Assembly: GCA_012522575.1 (NCBI GenBank)
Contig: JAAYKE010000099.1
Coordinates: 1-50,345 of the forward strand
DNA from: Armatimonadota bacterium
GTDB lineage: Bacteria > Armatimonadota > UBA5829
Length of the DNA: 50,345 nt
Direction: 5' to 3'
Below are positions 18,663 to 28,759 of the stretch, piece after piece. The translations under genes were made by a program, and so were the position numbers. Within the stretch, counting starts at the first letter, position 1; every line of letters starts with the position of its first letter. The notes below the pieces were generated by a model. That model did no database searches, was not told the origin of the DNA, and saw nothing but the letters and a program-made list of their open reading frames with translations.

Positions 18663-21434
18663 CTAGGGCAATTGCCTTATCTGCGTGGCGAATCCGCTGA
18701 AAACAAACTCTGTCGATACTCCCGGGATTCGCAGTTTTCGCGCCACTCCATCCATATTTGCAACCACTGCATAACGCTTGCCTGAAGGCGCAGTGATGAT
18801 GGCATATCGCACTTCCGGGCTATCCGGCAACCTTTCCGTCTTTGCAGCTTTCCGTAGATTTGCCGCCAGTTTGCTGTCCCCGCCAGACAATACGAAAGCG
18901 ATATCGGTGATAGTCTGTCCTGCTTTGACCTCTCTTTCCTCTTTGTAGTCGGCAACGATCACATCATACTGCAGGCTGTTGGAAGGGGCGTTGCGACCGG
19001 AGTAGTCATAAATCACAAACTCATCTCCCGTAAGCAACGCGACGGCCAGCTTCTGGTCAACGCAGAGCCACGGTGATTTAACTTTTTGCGAAGTTGACGA
19101 TATGGCATTGACTCCCGATTGCGCAGCTTCGAGCGTGCCGAGATTTTTGGCTCCGGGGAGGCTGATTTCCGCATTGTCAACGGAGATATTTCTTATGCTG
19201 CCATTGAAAACATCGTTTGCAATCGCCATATTCAAGCCGTACGATGCCTTGAGGTTTAGATCGGTAACGGCAGTGCTGTGTTCGAATACGACTGCGATTC
19301 CCTCATCACCCAAAAACGAGTAGCTGACCCGCTTATTTGCCATCGGATCCCCGGATTTGTTTGCGTAAATTATCTCTCCGGTTGTGGAAAAACCATTCTT
19401 AGTCAGGGTCTCTTTGTGGCTGGTAGTAGTTTTTTGATGATCAATATCGGTTGCACGGATCCGACCAACGAATTGATCAGACATCCACTCAACCATATCA
19501 GCGCACCCTGCAGGTATGAACAACCCCAACGGATACTTACCCGACAGATGCCGCCAACTGAACGATGCAAATGCATTCCAGGATCGCGCAAACGTCAATT
19601 CCGAGCCGGGACTTGTCCAACTGCCGGTCAAATGCTGCCAAAGCTGGGCGTCATTCGGCGCATTCAGAACTGATGCGTGCTTGTGCAGCATATAGCAAAG
19701 CGCGATATTTGCATAGGTGTCCGTTTCATACTCAGCCATCCTGTCACTGAGTATGTTTCTGGTAAAGCGGCCGCCATAAAAACTGCCATCGGAGTTTATT
19801 AGTTGTTCACGTTCCAGAGTAGAAATGCGGTCGATCTCCATTCGACGAGCGTCCGCATCGTTAAATCGCAACTGAGCCAGCGCCAGACCCGGCAGGACAA
19901 AATTGAGGCCGTAGGTGTAGCGAGGCCAGTCCTTTCCGCTCAAATACGCAAATCTGCTGTTCCCCACATAACTGCGCTTTATCCAGCGGAAAACGTCCTG
20001 ATAATGATGAAACATTGCCTCAGGAGGAGTGATTCCTGCGCCGGCCAGTCCCTCGAAGCCCCACGCCAGAGAATGCAAAGGGCAGGACATATAGCAGAAG
20101 TGATATGCTCCGTGGTTTTCGATGGTGTAGTCGTCGTGAATGTTGACCGTAACCATCCAGTCCTTAACCGGCTTGCCATCTACGATGCTATCGTCCTCTT
20201 TGTCACGGGCAACCGATAGAGTATTCATACAGAATTCGCTGAGTTTGACTCGCCAGGCCGGCGCGTTTTTGTGGTTTGGAAACATTCCGATAGCCCACGC
20301 AAGAACCTCCGAATCCCACGCATTTTCCTCGGACTTCGTATCGTTTGCTACGCCGCTCGGAGGAGTTCTATTCAAGTGCCGATTGGCTTCGTGGACGACC
20401 ACACGCTCAACTCCCGCCTTCTCATCGCTTGTCAGATGAACCCAAAGCAACCTTGCGCCCGCAGCCATTCGAGCTGTCCACCAGGCCGATTGCCAGTCAT
20501 TGCCCCACTGATAACCGTTGCCGCAATACAGATCTCCGGTTGCATGGCCGCGTGTCATGTAAGCCAGGCAAGCGCGCGCTCGTTTCATAAGGGTATCGCG
20601 GGATATGCCGGACGGTCGCTGATCGTATTCAGGTGAAGTAGCGAGCAGCGAAGTGACAAAAATATAGTTGCCCATCGCCCTGAGTCCCATCTCGGAGTGA
20701 CTGAAATCCCCGAAATAGCCGAGGTCGGGATCATTAAGGTAGTTGGCGTGCCATCCTCGCTCGGAATACATAGGAAATCGCTCAAGTATGCGCATAAAAT
20801 CAGCTTCGCCGGGATAGGTCCTGGCGGAATAATCCGGCTGCTTGACCAGATGAAGCCGATCCTGATGAGCGACAGGCTCGATTGTTCTCCCTTTTGGCGC
20901 ATCAAGTTTTATGATAGCCGTCGAAGGTTCAACAGGGCTATCGGTTGGTGATACTTCGAGACCGCTGATAATCCAGTTGCGAATGGGAGAGCTGAATTTC
21001 AAATCCAGATATCCGTTTTTTACTTCGATTGGGAATGTGTATGCTATCGCCTCTGCAGTTTCTGCGCGCAGAGTGTGTATTTCCTTGCCTTGTGCTTGAA
21101 TTGTGAGAACGTGATCGCTGACCATGCAATCGCCCATGTGAATGGTCACTGCGTAGTTGCCATTTTTGAGGTCAATGCGAAAATCAGCCGGGTCTCTGCC
21201 GTAGATAAAATCACGCAGAAGCGCATGGCGACAACCTCTATCCCTTGCCTCAATTCGAGTGTTGCCTACCCAGCCAAAGCCTGTTTTCACAGCATATAGC
21301 GTCGGTACGGACACAACTATGAAACCGGACTCCAGAGGAGACTCCAGCAGGCCGAAATCAAGCTTTACTGCCGCTGACACGAAACTTGCAGCTATAACGC
21401 AAATTAAACTTATGACAACAGTAGCAAACCTCAT
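18663..21434 (-). CDS. Large secreted protein, heparinase II/III- or alginate-lyase-like, with N-terminal carbohydrate-binding-like domain
   Basis: Signal peptide; KLDFGLLESP...NGNYAVTIHMGD domain; alpha/alpha-barrel-like region (NGYQWGNDWQSAWWTARMAAGARLLW). Confidence 0.55.
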   Translation of the reverse strand: MRFATVVISLICVIAASFVSAAVKLDFGLLESPLESGFIVVSVPTLYAVKTGFGWVGNTRIEARDRGCRHALLRDFIYGRDPADFRIDLKNGNYAVTIHMGDCMVSDHVLTIQAQGKEIHTLRAETAEAIAYTFPIEVKNGYLDLKFSSPIRNWIISGLEVSPTDSPVEPSTAIIKLDAPKGRTIEPVAHQDRLHLVKQPDYSARTYPGEADFMRILERFPMYSERGWHANYLNDPDLGYFGDFSHSEMGLRAMGNYIFVTSLLATSPEYDQRPSGISRDTLMKRARACLAYMTRGHATGDLYCGNGYQWGNDWQSAWWTARMAAGARLLWVHLTSDEKAGVERVVVHEANRHLNRTPPSGVANDTKSEENAWDSEVLAWAIGMFPNHKNAPAWRVKLSEFCMNTLSVARDKEDDSIVDGKPVKDWMVTVNIHDDYTIENHGAYHFCYMSCPLHSLAWGFEGLAGAGITPPEAMFHHYQDVFRWIKRSYVGNSRFAYLSGKDWPRYTYGLNFVLPGLALAQLRFNDADARRMEIDRISTLEREQLINSDGSFYGGRFTRNILSDRMAEYETDTYANIALCYMLHKHASVLNAPNDAQLWQHLTGSWTSPGSELTFARSWNAFASFSWRHLSGKYPLGLFIPAGCADMVEWMSDQFVGRIRATDIDHQKTTTSHKETLTKNGFSTTGEIIYANKSGDPMANKRVSYSFLGDEGIAVVFEHSTAVTDLNLKASYGLNMAIANDVFNGSIRNISVDNAEISLPGAKNLGTLEAAQSGVNAISSTSQKVKSPWLCVDQKLAVALLTGDEFVIYDYSGRNAPSNSLQYDVIVADYKEEREVKAGQTITDIAFVLSGGDSKLAANLRKAAKTERLPDSPEVRYAIITAPSGKRYAVVANMDGVARKLRIPGVSTEFVFSGFATQIRQLP

Positions 21435-21441
21435 TATTACC

Positions 21442-22413
21442 CTACTTTCGGACAGTTGAATAGATCAAGTCGTATGCAGCAGTCAGTTCTTCAATAGTGC
21501 AATGATCCTGCACAAAATGAGTGGTGCAGTATAGCAGCCCGCCATCTTTGAACATTTCCAATACACGTTTTATTTCCGATTTTAGATGATCATAGTTGTC
21601 AAATCCTATTGTCGTCTGCACGTCCAGCCCGCCCATAATCGTGAACTTGTCCATATAATTTCTACGATAGATGGAATAGTCCATTCCGGCGGATTCCTGA
21701 TATGGGTGAACGACATCGAAACCCAGTTGCACTATCCCATCCAGCACGGACATAACATTGCCGTCACTATGCAGGCTGAGATAGCATCCGCGAGACTTGA
21801 CCGCATCGGCGACCTGTTTATGATATGGATAGATCATCTCCCACCAGACCTTTGGGCTGAACATAAGACCACTCTGCGCACCCCAGTCATCTGAAATGTG
21901 GATCATATCAACGCCAAGGTCAATGCAGTTCATTGCAAAGTCGATATTCCATTGCGCCTGTCGGGCATAGAGCGCATGGATGTCATCAGGATACAAAAGC
22001 AGGTATGCAAGGTGATTCTCAATGCCGAATATGCCGTTCATAGCCTCGAAAAAGCCGGGAGTCTGCATATACACAAACCGCGCACGCTGTTCTTTGTGAT
22101 GCCGGACGGCGTCGGTCACGCTCCCATAATCAGAGGCGATATTCGGGTCTGTCATAGCAACATCGCGCATATCCGAAGGCTCGATAGGCCTGCCCAGATT
22201 ACTTGAACGTTGAGCGATAGTATCAGGATCGAATGTCGGCGGGCCGCCGAAAAGATGGGCTAAATCGAACTCGTATTTGTCCTCGAAAGCGGCAACCGAA
22301 CCGAACGATTCGTTGATCTGCTCGGACAGATTCGCGCTCACCCAGCCATAAATCGGCGTTCTATCCGGCTTTTGGTGATTGATTGTCTGGATGACGCGCT
22401 CTCTGCTTAGCAC
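21442..22413 (-). CDS. Uroporphyrinogen decarboxylase-family (UROD/MtaA-like) protein
   Basis: VLSRERVIQTINHQKPDRTP start (GTG 22413); HISDDWGAQSGLMFSPKVWWEMIYPYHKQV; SLHSDGNVMSVLD. Confidence 0.88.
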   Translation of the reverse strand: MLSRERVIQTINHQKPDRTPIYGWVSANLSEQINESFGSVAAFEDKYEFDLAHLFGGPPTFDPDTIAQRSSNLGRPIEPSDMRDVAMTDPNIASDYGSVTDAVRHHKEQRARFVYMQTPGFFEAMNGIFGIENHLAYLLLYPDDIHALYARQAQWNIDFAMNCIDLGVDMIHISDDWGAQSGLMFSPKVWWEMIYPYHKQVADAVKSRGCYLSLHSDGNVMSVLDGIVQLGFDVVHPYQESAGMDYSIYRRNYMDKFTIMGGLDVQTTIGFDNYDHLKSEIKRVLEMFKDGGLLYCTTHFVQDHCTIEELTAAYDLIYSTVRK

Positions 22414-22429
22414 TTTTGTTCCTTTTTTG

Positions 22430-23875
22430 CTATAAAGACTGCTCGCCTTTTTCGTAGTTCGAAAATCCGCACCAGCCAAATGCGGCCTCGCAATCGTCGG
22501 CTATCAGACTGAACTTCGAAGAGCCGAGGTCAATTCTGGCGTCGATTTTGTTCATCTCGTCGAATCTTACCTGCATGCGGCCGTTGTGTTGTTGAATGAT
22601 TATCGTATGCCATGCGGCAAGATCGAAGCGCTGCGGCAGGCTGCCTTTGGCGATGGGACTTCCATTTGACCTTAACTCAATAGACTTGGATGCAGCGTCT
22701 ACGACTATATCAGCCCTGCCGCACTCAGCGTCTATAGCAATGCCGTATCGAGCTTTGCCGCCGGATTTTTGCAGTTTAACATTGAACTCCGCAACGAAAT
22801 TGGCTCCGACCGGGCACTTCCAGGCGATTTCTCCACTGCAGCCCACGAGTCGATCCTCGCCTCCGATTTTCCATTCTCCGGATTTGATTTGCCAGTTCGG
22901 GCCGATATCCGAACGCAGAAAGCTTTCGCAGCATTGTGGGGGTTCCGGATTGGGCTGCTGCGTCCAGGTGGGGCCATCGCAGCGTAAGTCGCCTGATTTA
23001 TCGAAATAGAGCCTGTCGAGACACATCCTCCTGACATGTCCGCCGGACTTGCGGCAGTGATAAACGTGCCACAACGACTTCAAATTGGGACCTCTTATGC
23101 TCCAATTGCATCCCGTAGCAACCCATTCTCCCGTAAGCTGCATAATCAGTTTGTCGGATTTCTGGGGCTTGAGGTCAGCAATCGACCTGCCTTTGGCTAC
23201 TCTGACCTGATAGCTGTCTTTAATCCAGTTGTTGCCGCAGTATGTGAGGTAATATACTCCATTGCGCTTCCAAAGATCAGGGCCTTCCGTCCAGAAGTTG
23301 CCGTCGCTGTCCGCGCTGAACTGACACGCCGGCAGAGTCTGATTGCGCCCGTCACCTTTAATCGGGGATGACGTCTTTCTGTATTGGATGCCAACGCCCT
23401 CCCAGCCCGCGTAGAATAGATACAACTGACCGTCATCATCTAACAGGGGTACGGCGTCAAGGCTGTTTACATCTATTAAATCTTTGTTGACGCATACGAA
23501 CGGCCCGGTGGGTTTATCTGATTCGAAAACCCTGTGCTTCTGATCTATTCCGCACACATAAAGATAGAACTTGCCGTTGTAGTAGAACGGCCCCGGACTC
23601 CAGCCATGACCGTCCGCAAAAACCGGATCATCTCCGATGCATAAGCCTTGATATTTCCAGTTGACCAGGTCGTCAGACTCCCAGCATCGCATCCCCGGAT
23701 CCTCTTTGACCTTGGTGGCGTAAAGATAATACTTTCCCATCCATCTCAGCAAACCGGGATCGGCGATTCCCGCGCCAATTCCTTCGCTTTCGACGGGCAG
23801 AGGATTTTTATATGCAGATGCGCTAACTCCAAGAGCCATAACACCGATCAGCAACAACACCGTACCCCTTAACAT
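22430..23875 (-). CDS. Secreted GH43-like five-bladed beta-propeller glycoside hydrolase
   Basis: IADPGLLRWMGKYYLYAT, GWSPGPFYYNGKFYLY, FWTEGPDLWKRNGVYYLTYCG. Confidence 0.85.
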   Translation of the reverse strand: MLRGTVLLLIGVMALGVSASAYKNPLPVESEGIGAGIADPGLLRWMGKYYLYATKVKEDPGMRCWESDDLVNWKYQGLCIGDDPVFADGHGWSPGPFYYNGKFYLYVCGIDQKHRVFESDKPTGPFVCVNKDLIDVNSLDAVPLLDDDGQLYLFYAGWEGVGIQYRKTSSPIKGDGRNQTLPACQFSADSDGNFWTEGPDLWKRNGVYYLTYCGNNWIKDSYQVRVAKGRSIADLKPQKSDKLIMQLTGEWVATGCNWSIRGPNLKSLWHVYHCRKSGGHVRRMCLDRLYFDKSGDLRCDGPTWTQQPNPEPPQCCESFLRSDIGPNWQIKSGEWKIGGEDRLVGCSGEIAWKCPVGANFVAEFNVKLQKSGGKARYGIAIDAECGRADIVVDAASKSIELRSNGSPIAKGSLPQRFDLAAWHTIIIQQHNGRMQVRFDEMNKIDARIDLGSSKFSLIADDCEAAFGWCGFSNYEKGEQSL

Positions 23876-23884
23876 TCAACTCCC

Positions 23885-25174
23885 CTACTCCACATTAAGC
23901 CCGATCTGCACTTTTGCCGAATCAGGAGCGTTGTTGATGATCTTCTCCCCGCCGGCAAACCTGCATCCGACAATAGCTGCGGAGCGCGTCGATTGCCCAA
24001 GCTCGATTTGATTCTTGCCTTCTGCGGTAAAGTCGCATCCATTGACAATAACCGAGCCGCTTTTGACCGATATCGCGGGAGCCTTTTCGTTTTTGTTGGC
24101 CCATCCTGAGAAGTGGCACGAGGAGAACGTCACATTGCCGCCGCCCTCGATTATGGCCTGGCTGTCAGTCGTTTCAATTGGCCAGAATCCGCAGTTTGAA
24201 AATTTCACCGGGCCGTTATTTTCCGGGCCGACGACCACCGTTGCCATAATCTGGCAATTTGAAAACGCAATCCCTGCGTGGCTTTGCGAGGCGTCCACTT
24301 GCACCGAAACAGGGCAAATATCTGAGCCGCACTGAGTCAATACGGCGTTGCCATCCCCGTTTGCGGTGCGAATGAAGTGATAGCCGATTTTCGGGAAGAT
24401 AACGAAGCAGTTATTCATATACTCCCAATCGGTTTTGCCGATAATGAATCCGATGAAATTTTCCGGCAGATATGCCAGCAGCGTATCCCATTTCTTGCCT
24501 TTAGGCGCGTTGGGGTGATCGGCTCGCTGCCACGAATGCGGATTGAAATGAACGTTCTCTATGCGGCCGATATCGGTGGTCTGGTTAATATAGATACCGA
24601 CTTTGAGAACGCAGCCAAATACGTTGCGAACATAGTGCAGTTCGTTCCAGTTGGTTCCGAAATCGATCCCTTTATAGCTGTTAACGAGAGTGACATCGAT
24701 AACGCTGCAGTGCATCCCGCTGCCGCGAATTGTCCACGGATATGCCTTGACGTTGTCAATATCCTGGTCTGGATAAAATATTGTGATCCCTTTGATGCAG
24801 CTACTTTGATTAAGGGAAATCAGCGGCGTGCCGTCCTCTTTGCCAGCTTCTCCGGTGGCATATATAAGCGTGCCCTTGCCGATATCGGCATGGTGCGGGG
24901 ATTCCCACACTCCGCGAAGGGTCACGCCCTGCGGTACATTCAGCGTACCTGCAATCAGATACGTGCCGGCGGGCACAAACACAATTCCGCCTTTTTCGGC
25001 AGCGGAGTCCAAAGCAGCTTGAAATGCCTTGGTATCGTCCGTTTTAGCGTCACCTTTCGCGCCAAAAGAAGTAACATTTGCAGATACAACAACATCGTTG
25101 GCATCGGCTGCAAAAACGACAGAACCTGCACCAATAACAAGACACATCGCCAGTAGAGCGGTCATAACACGCAT
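23885..25174 (-). CDS. Secreted pectate-lyase-superfamily right-handed beta-helix protein
   Basis: VTSFGAKGDAKTDDTKAFQAALDSAAEKGGIVFVPAGTYLIAGTLNVPQGVTLRG. Confidence 0.88.
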   Translation of the reverse strand: MRVMTALLAMCLVIGAGSVVFAADANDVVVSANVTSFGAKGDAKTDDTKAFQAALDSAAEKGGIVFVPAGTYLIAGTLNVPQGVTLRGVWESPHHADIGKGTLIYATGEAGKEDGTPLISLNQSSCIKGITIFYPDQDIDNVKAYPWTIRGSGMHCSVIDVTLVNSYKGIDFGTNWNELHYVRNVFGCVLKVGIYINQTTDIGRIENVHFNPHSWQRADHPNAPKGKKWDTLLAYLPENFIGFIIGKTDWEYMNNCFVIFPKIGYHFIRTANGDGNAVLTQCGSDICPVSVQVDASQSHAGIAFSNCQIMATVVVGPENNGPVKFSNCGFWPIETTDSQAIIEGGGNVTFSSCHFSGWANKNEKAPAISVKSGSVIVNGCDFTAEGKNQIELGQSTRSAAIVGCRFAGGEKIINNAPDSAKVQIGLNVE

Positions 25175-25254
25175 TCCTCATCTCCCGACATACAATTTGT
25201 ATTACTACTTCACCGCATATATTGGTCTGACCTTCTTGAAAAGATGAATTTGCT

Positions 25255-25283
25255 TTGCCGCACGCTTGCGATGTGTGTATAAT
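25255..25283 (+). promoter_or_regulatory. Promoter TTGCCG-N17-TATAAT for the GH2 gene
   Basis: -35 25255-25260, -10 25278-25283. Confidence 0.6.
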
Positions 25284-25316
25284 ATGCACAAGATTAGAGG
25301 GTATTTTGGAGGCGCT

Positions 25317-27818
25317 ATGCTGTCAATATTTGATCTCAACGGCAAATGGAAGGCACGCGGATTTGGCTCCAGGCATATTAACCCACATGCCTATCTGGGA
25401 CCTGATGTAGATGAGCGGTTGTTTAATGACGCTCAAGTGCCCGGAGATATCCATTTGGACCTGCAGGAACAGGGAATTGTCGCAGACCCCAACATCGGCC
25501 TCAATGCACTTGCACAAAGATGGGTCGAAGAGCAGATATGGGTCTACCGCAGGAACTTTATTGTACCAGACGATGCAATCGGCAAGCACGTATGGCTCGT
25601 TTTCGAGGCAATCGACCTTGTGGCTGATATCTATCTAAACGGTGAGCGCATAGGCTCGCATGCAAACGTGTTTCGGCCATGCAGGATCGATGTAACCGGC
25701 AAGCTCAAGGATGGGGACAACACGCTGTCACTGCATATAGACAGCGGATTGTATTGCGTCGCCGAAAAACCGAGCAATGACTATAACATCAGTTGGGATC
25801 ATAAACTGCACAAGCGTTCGTGGTTGCGTAAGCCACAGTGTCAATTTTCGTGGGATTGGTCGCCGAGATTGATCAACGTCGGCATACCGGGCAATGTGCG
25901 GCTGGAGTGGACAGATTCCGCTCGCATAGACTCCGTGGTGATGTATCCTGAGCTATCCGATGATCTGAAATCCGCTACCATAAGTGTGCGCGCCTTTGTC
26001 GACTGCGTCGCGGATGAACCACTCGGAGCGATAATCCGATTGAGAGCGCCCGATGCGGATGAGGTAGTGGTGCAGGGAGTAGAACTGCCCGTCGGCCTTT
26101 CGCGTCACGATGTCTCCGTCACAATACCCGACCCCGCGCTATGGTGGCCGAAGCCGTATGGCGACCAGCCGCTGTATGAAGTGCAGTGCGAATTGGAAAT
26201 TGATGGAGATGTGGTTGACTCAGCCACGCGCCGAGTGGGCATACGCAGTGTGAAGATCAATCAAAGCCCTCATCCCGTCGAAGGACGATATTTTATCATA
26301 GAGATAAATGGCACGCCCATTTTTGCAAAAGGTGGCAATTGGGTTCCGCCGGATACTATCTATTCGTCGATAGACGCCGATCGATATCGCAAACTTGTTG
26401 ACCTTGCAGTGGAGGCTAACTTCAATTGCCTGAGGATCTGGGGTGGCGGGCTATACGCCGATCCTGCGTTTTTGGATGCCTGCGATGAAGCAGGAGTTAT
26501 GGTGTGGCACGATTTTATTTTCGCCTGCTCCAAATATCCCGGCGATGATCCGGAGTTTCTCCAAAACGTGCGCGCCGAAATCGAATATCAGGTAAAAAGA
26601 CTCTCTCCGCATCCCAGCCTCGTGGTTTGGTGCGGCAATAACGAGCTTGAATGGGCTGCGTGGGATTGGGGATATGATCGCGAACACTCGCACCCGGACT
26701 ATGCGCTCTATCATCTCGAAATTCCGAGAATCATTGCGCGCGAAGACCCGTCCAGACCTTACTGGCCAAGCTCCCCATATTCTCTGGATAATATCAATCC
26801 CACATCGCCGATCACAGGAGACCAGCACCCGTGGCACGTGTCACTTGGGGCCAGCGGCACGGATTTCTGGAAATATCGCACTGACGTAAGTCGATTTCCC
26901 AATGAGGGCGGAGTGCTCGGCGCAAGCGGCCTGGCTACCCTTTATCAGGCTCTGCCACCGGAGCACAGGCACGTTTTTTCGATGGCATGGGAGTTCCACG
27001 ATAACACCTGCAACTTCAACTCAAATCCGGGAATATGCTACCGCGCAATGAAAGACTGGCTCGATCTTACTGCCGACGAATTGACCTTTGAAGAATATGC
27101 TTTTCTCAGCGGGCTTTTGCAGGCAGATGGACTGCGGGAATATATCGTCAACTTCAGGCGTCGTATGTTCAGCAGTGCGTCGGCCATTTTCTGGATGTAT
27201 AACGACACCTGGCCGCAGAGTCACGGTTGGACGATAGTGGATTATTACCTGCGCCGAAAACTCGCATATCACCCTGTGCGGCGTGCGTTTGCTCCGATCA
27301 GCGTTATTGCGACCGTCGAAGAGGATAAAATCCTGATATTCGGCGTAAATGACACCAGCGAACCTTGGCAGGGGGACGTTCGATTTGGATTGTTTGAGTT
27401 CAGCGGCGGCCTTCAAAACGACAGGACGCACTCAGTTATCCTGCCCGCCAATACGTCTACGCAACTGGCCGAGATTGCTCTTGAAAAACTTGACTTGCTT
27501 GGATTTGAGAATGCAGGCGCGTTTGCACTGCTGCTCAAAGATGGCGTGACTGTTTCGCAGGACAGGCTGTTGATGGCGCGATTCAAGGATATAAACTGGA
27601 AGGCATCGACTGTTGCCGTGGCGCGCAGAGGAGACACAATCGCCCTCAACAGCAGTTCGTATGTGTGGGGAGTCTGCCTGGACCCTGAATGCGATTCGCC
27701 GCTATCCGATGACGTGTTTGATCTGCTGCCGGGGATTGAATATGTGATGGACTGGCCTGCGGATAAACCGCTGCCGGAGGTAAAGAGGACGGGCACAGAC
27801 ACGCTTTTGGATAGATAA
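25317..27818 (+). CDS. GH2 beta-mannosidase-like glycoside hydrolase
   Basis: ATG 25317 after ggagg; FAKGGNWVPPDTIYSSI, LRIWGGGLYADPAFLDACDEAGVMVWHDFIFACSKYP, VVWCGNNELEWA. Confidence 0.93.
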   Translation: MLSIFDLNGKWKARGFGSRHINPHAYLGPDVDERLFNDAQVPGDIHLDLQEQGIVADPNIGLNALAQRWVEEQIWVYRRNFIVPDDAIGKHVWLVFEAIDLVADIYLNGERIGSHANVFRPCRIDVTGKLKDGDNTLSLHIDSGLYCVAEKPSNDYNISWDHKLHKRSWLRKPQCQFSWDWSPRLINVGIPGNVRLEWTDSARIDSVVMYPELSDDLKSATISVRAFVDCVADEPLGAIIRLRAPDADEVVVQGVELPVGLSRHDVSVTIPDPALWWPKPYGDQPLYEVQCELEIDGDVVDSATRRVGIRSVKINQSPHPVEGRYFIIEINGTPIFAKGGNWVPPDTIYSSIDADRYRKLVDLAVEANFNCLRIWGGGLYADPAFLDACDEAGVMVWHDFIFACSKYPGDDPEFLQNVRAEIEYQVKRLSPHPSLVVWCGNNELEWAAWDWGYDREHSHPDYALYHLEIPRIIAREDPSRPYWPSSPYSLDNINPTSPITGDQHPWHVSLGASGTDFWKYRTDVSRFPNEGGVLGASGLATLYQALPPEHRHVFSMAWEFHDNTCNFNSNPGICYRAMKDWLDLTADELTFEEYAFLSGLLQADGLREYIVNFRRRMFSSASAIFWMYNDTWPQSHGWTIVDYYLRRKLAYHPVRRAFAPISVIATVEEDKILIFGVNDTSEPWQGDVRFGLFEFSGGLQNDRTHSVILPANTSTQLAEIALEKLDLLGFENAGAFALLLKDGVTVSQDRLLMARFKDINWKASTVAVARRGDTIALNSSSYVWGVCLDPECDSPLSDDVFDLLPGIEYVMDWPADKPLPEVKRTGTDTLLDR

Positions 27819-27821
27819 GAA

Positions 27822-28748
27822 TCACCAGCGGCAGGATTTATTCGCGCGCTGCAGGTCTTCGCGAATTTGGGAGACGAGGCTGTCACGACTGCTGAATTTC
27901 AACTCGTCTCTCAGCCTGCGGCAAAATACCACATCCAGTTGTCGGCCATAAATATCGCCCTGAAATCCGTCGATGTGGACCTCCACCGTGATACCTTCGC
28001 CGTCAAATGTAGGACGAGTGCCGATGTTGCAGACTCCCATATACGGCGTTTTGTCGATTGTGGTCTCCACGGCGTATACACCGCGGCCCGGGATGAGTTG
28101 CCTGGGTTCGCCTTTGACATTGGCAGTTGGAAAACCGATGCTGCGACCGATCTGATTGCCCATAACGACAGTGCCGCGCAGCGCAAACCTGTGCCCTAAA
28201 AGCTTTGCCGCTATTTCCACGTCCCCTCTTAGCAGGTGAGCGCGAATCCGGGTGCTGCTGACCGGCCCGCCATCGATGACCACCGCCGGAACAACGGTTA
28301 TCCCAATCCCCAAATCCGGGGCAACTTCCGACAGGTATCGAATATCCCCTTCGCGATTCCTGCCGAACCTGAAGTTGGCTCCCACCACCAGCCGCTTTGT
28401 GCGGAGCTTGTCTATGAGCACTTGAGAGAGGAAGTCTTCGCGGGATATATGCGCGAGGTGCGGGGTGAAGTCTGCAATTACGACGGAATCGACGCCGGTT
28501 GACTGTATCAACTCTATGCGCTGGCTCAGTGTGCTGATGTAATAAGGGGCCCTTGTAGGGGCCAGAAGCTCCGCCGGGTTCTTCTCGAAGGTGAACGTCA
28601 GGCTTTGCAGTCCAAAATTATTTGCTTCCTGAAGCAGGTGGGAAAATATCGACTTATGTCCCCAATGCACCCCATCGAAGACCCCGATCGCCACTGCACG
28701 ATCCGTTGATTCGTCCGGCACATTATCCAATCCGTAGATTACTCTCAT
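27822..28748 (-). CDS. ribF: Bifunctional riboflavin kinase/FAD synthetase RibF
   Basis: AVAIGVFDGVHWGHKSIF; GNQIGRSIGFPTAN; likely start at 28748. Confidence 0.95.
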   Translation of the reverse strand: MRVIYGLDNVPDESTDRAVAIGVFDGVHWGHKSIFSHLLQEANNFGLQSLTFTFEKNPAELLAPTRAPYYISTLSQRIELIQSTGVDSVVIADFTPHLAHISREDFLSQVLIDKLRTKRLVVGANFRFGRNREGDIRYLSEVAPDLGIGITVVPAVVIDGGPVSSTRIRAHLLRGDVEIAAKLLGHRFALRGTVVMGNQIGRSIGFPTANVKGEPRQLIPGRGVYAVETTIDKTPYMGVCNIGTRPTFDGEGITVEVHIDGFQGDIYGRQLDVVFCRRLRDELKFSSRDSLVSQIREDLQRANKSCRW

Positions 28749-28759
28749 AAGAGGTCTCT

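Noticed and set aside
24377-25156. 259-aa plus-strand ORF antisense to the pectate-lyase-like gene
   Set aside because: Shadow ORF; the minus-strand gene has signal peptide and domain motifs.
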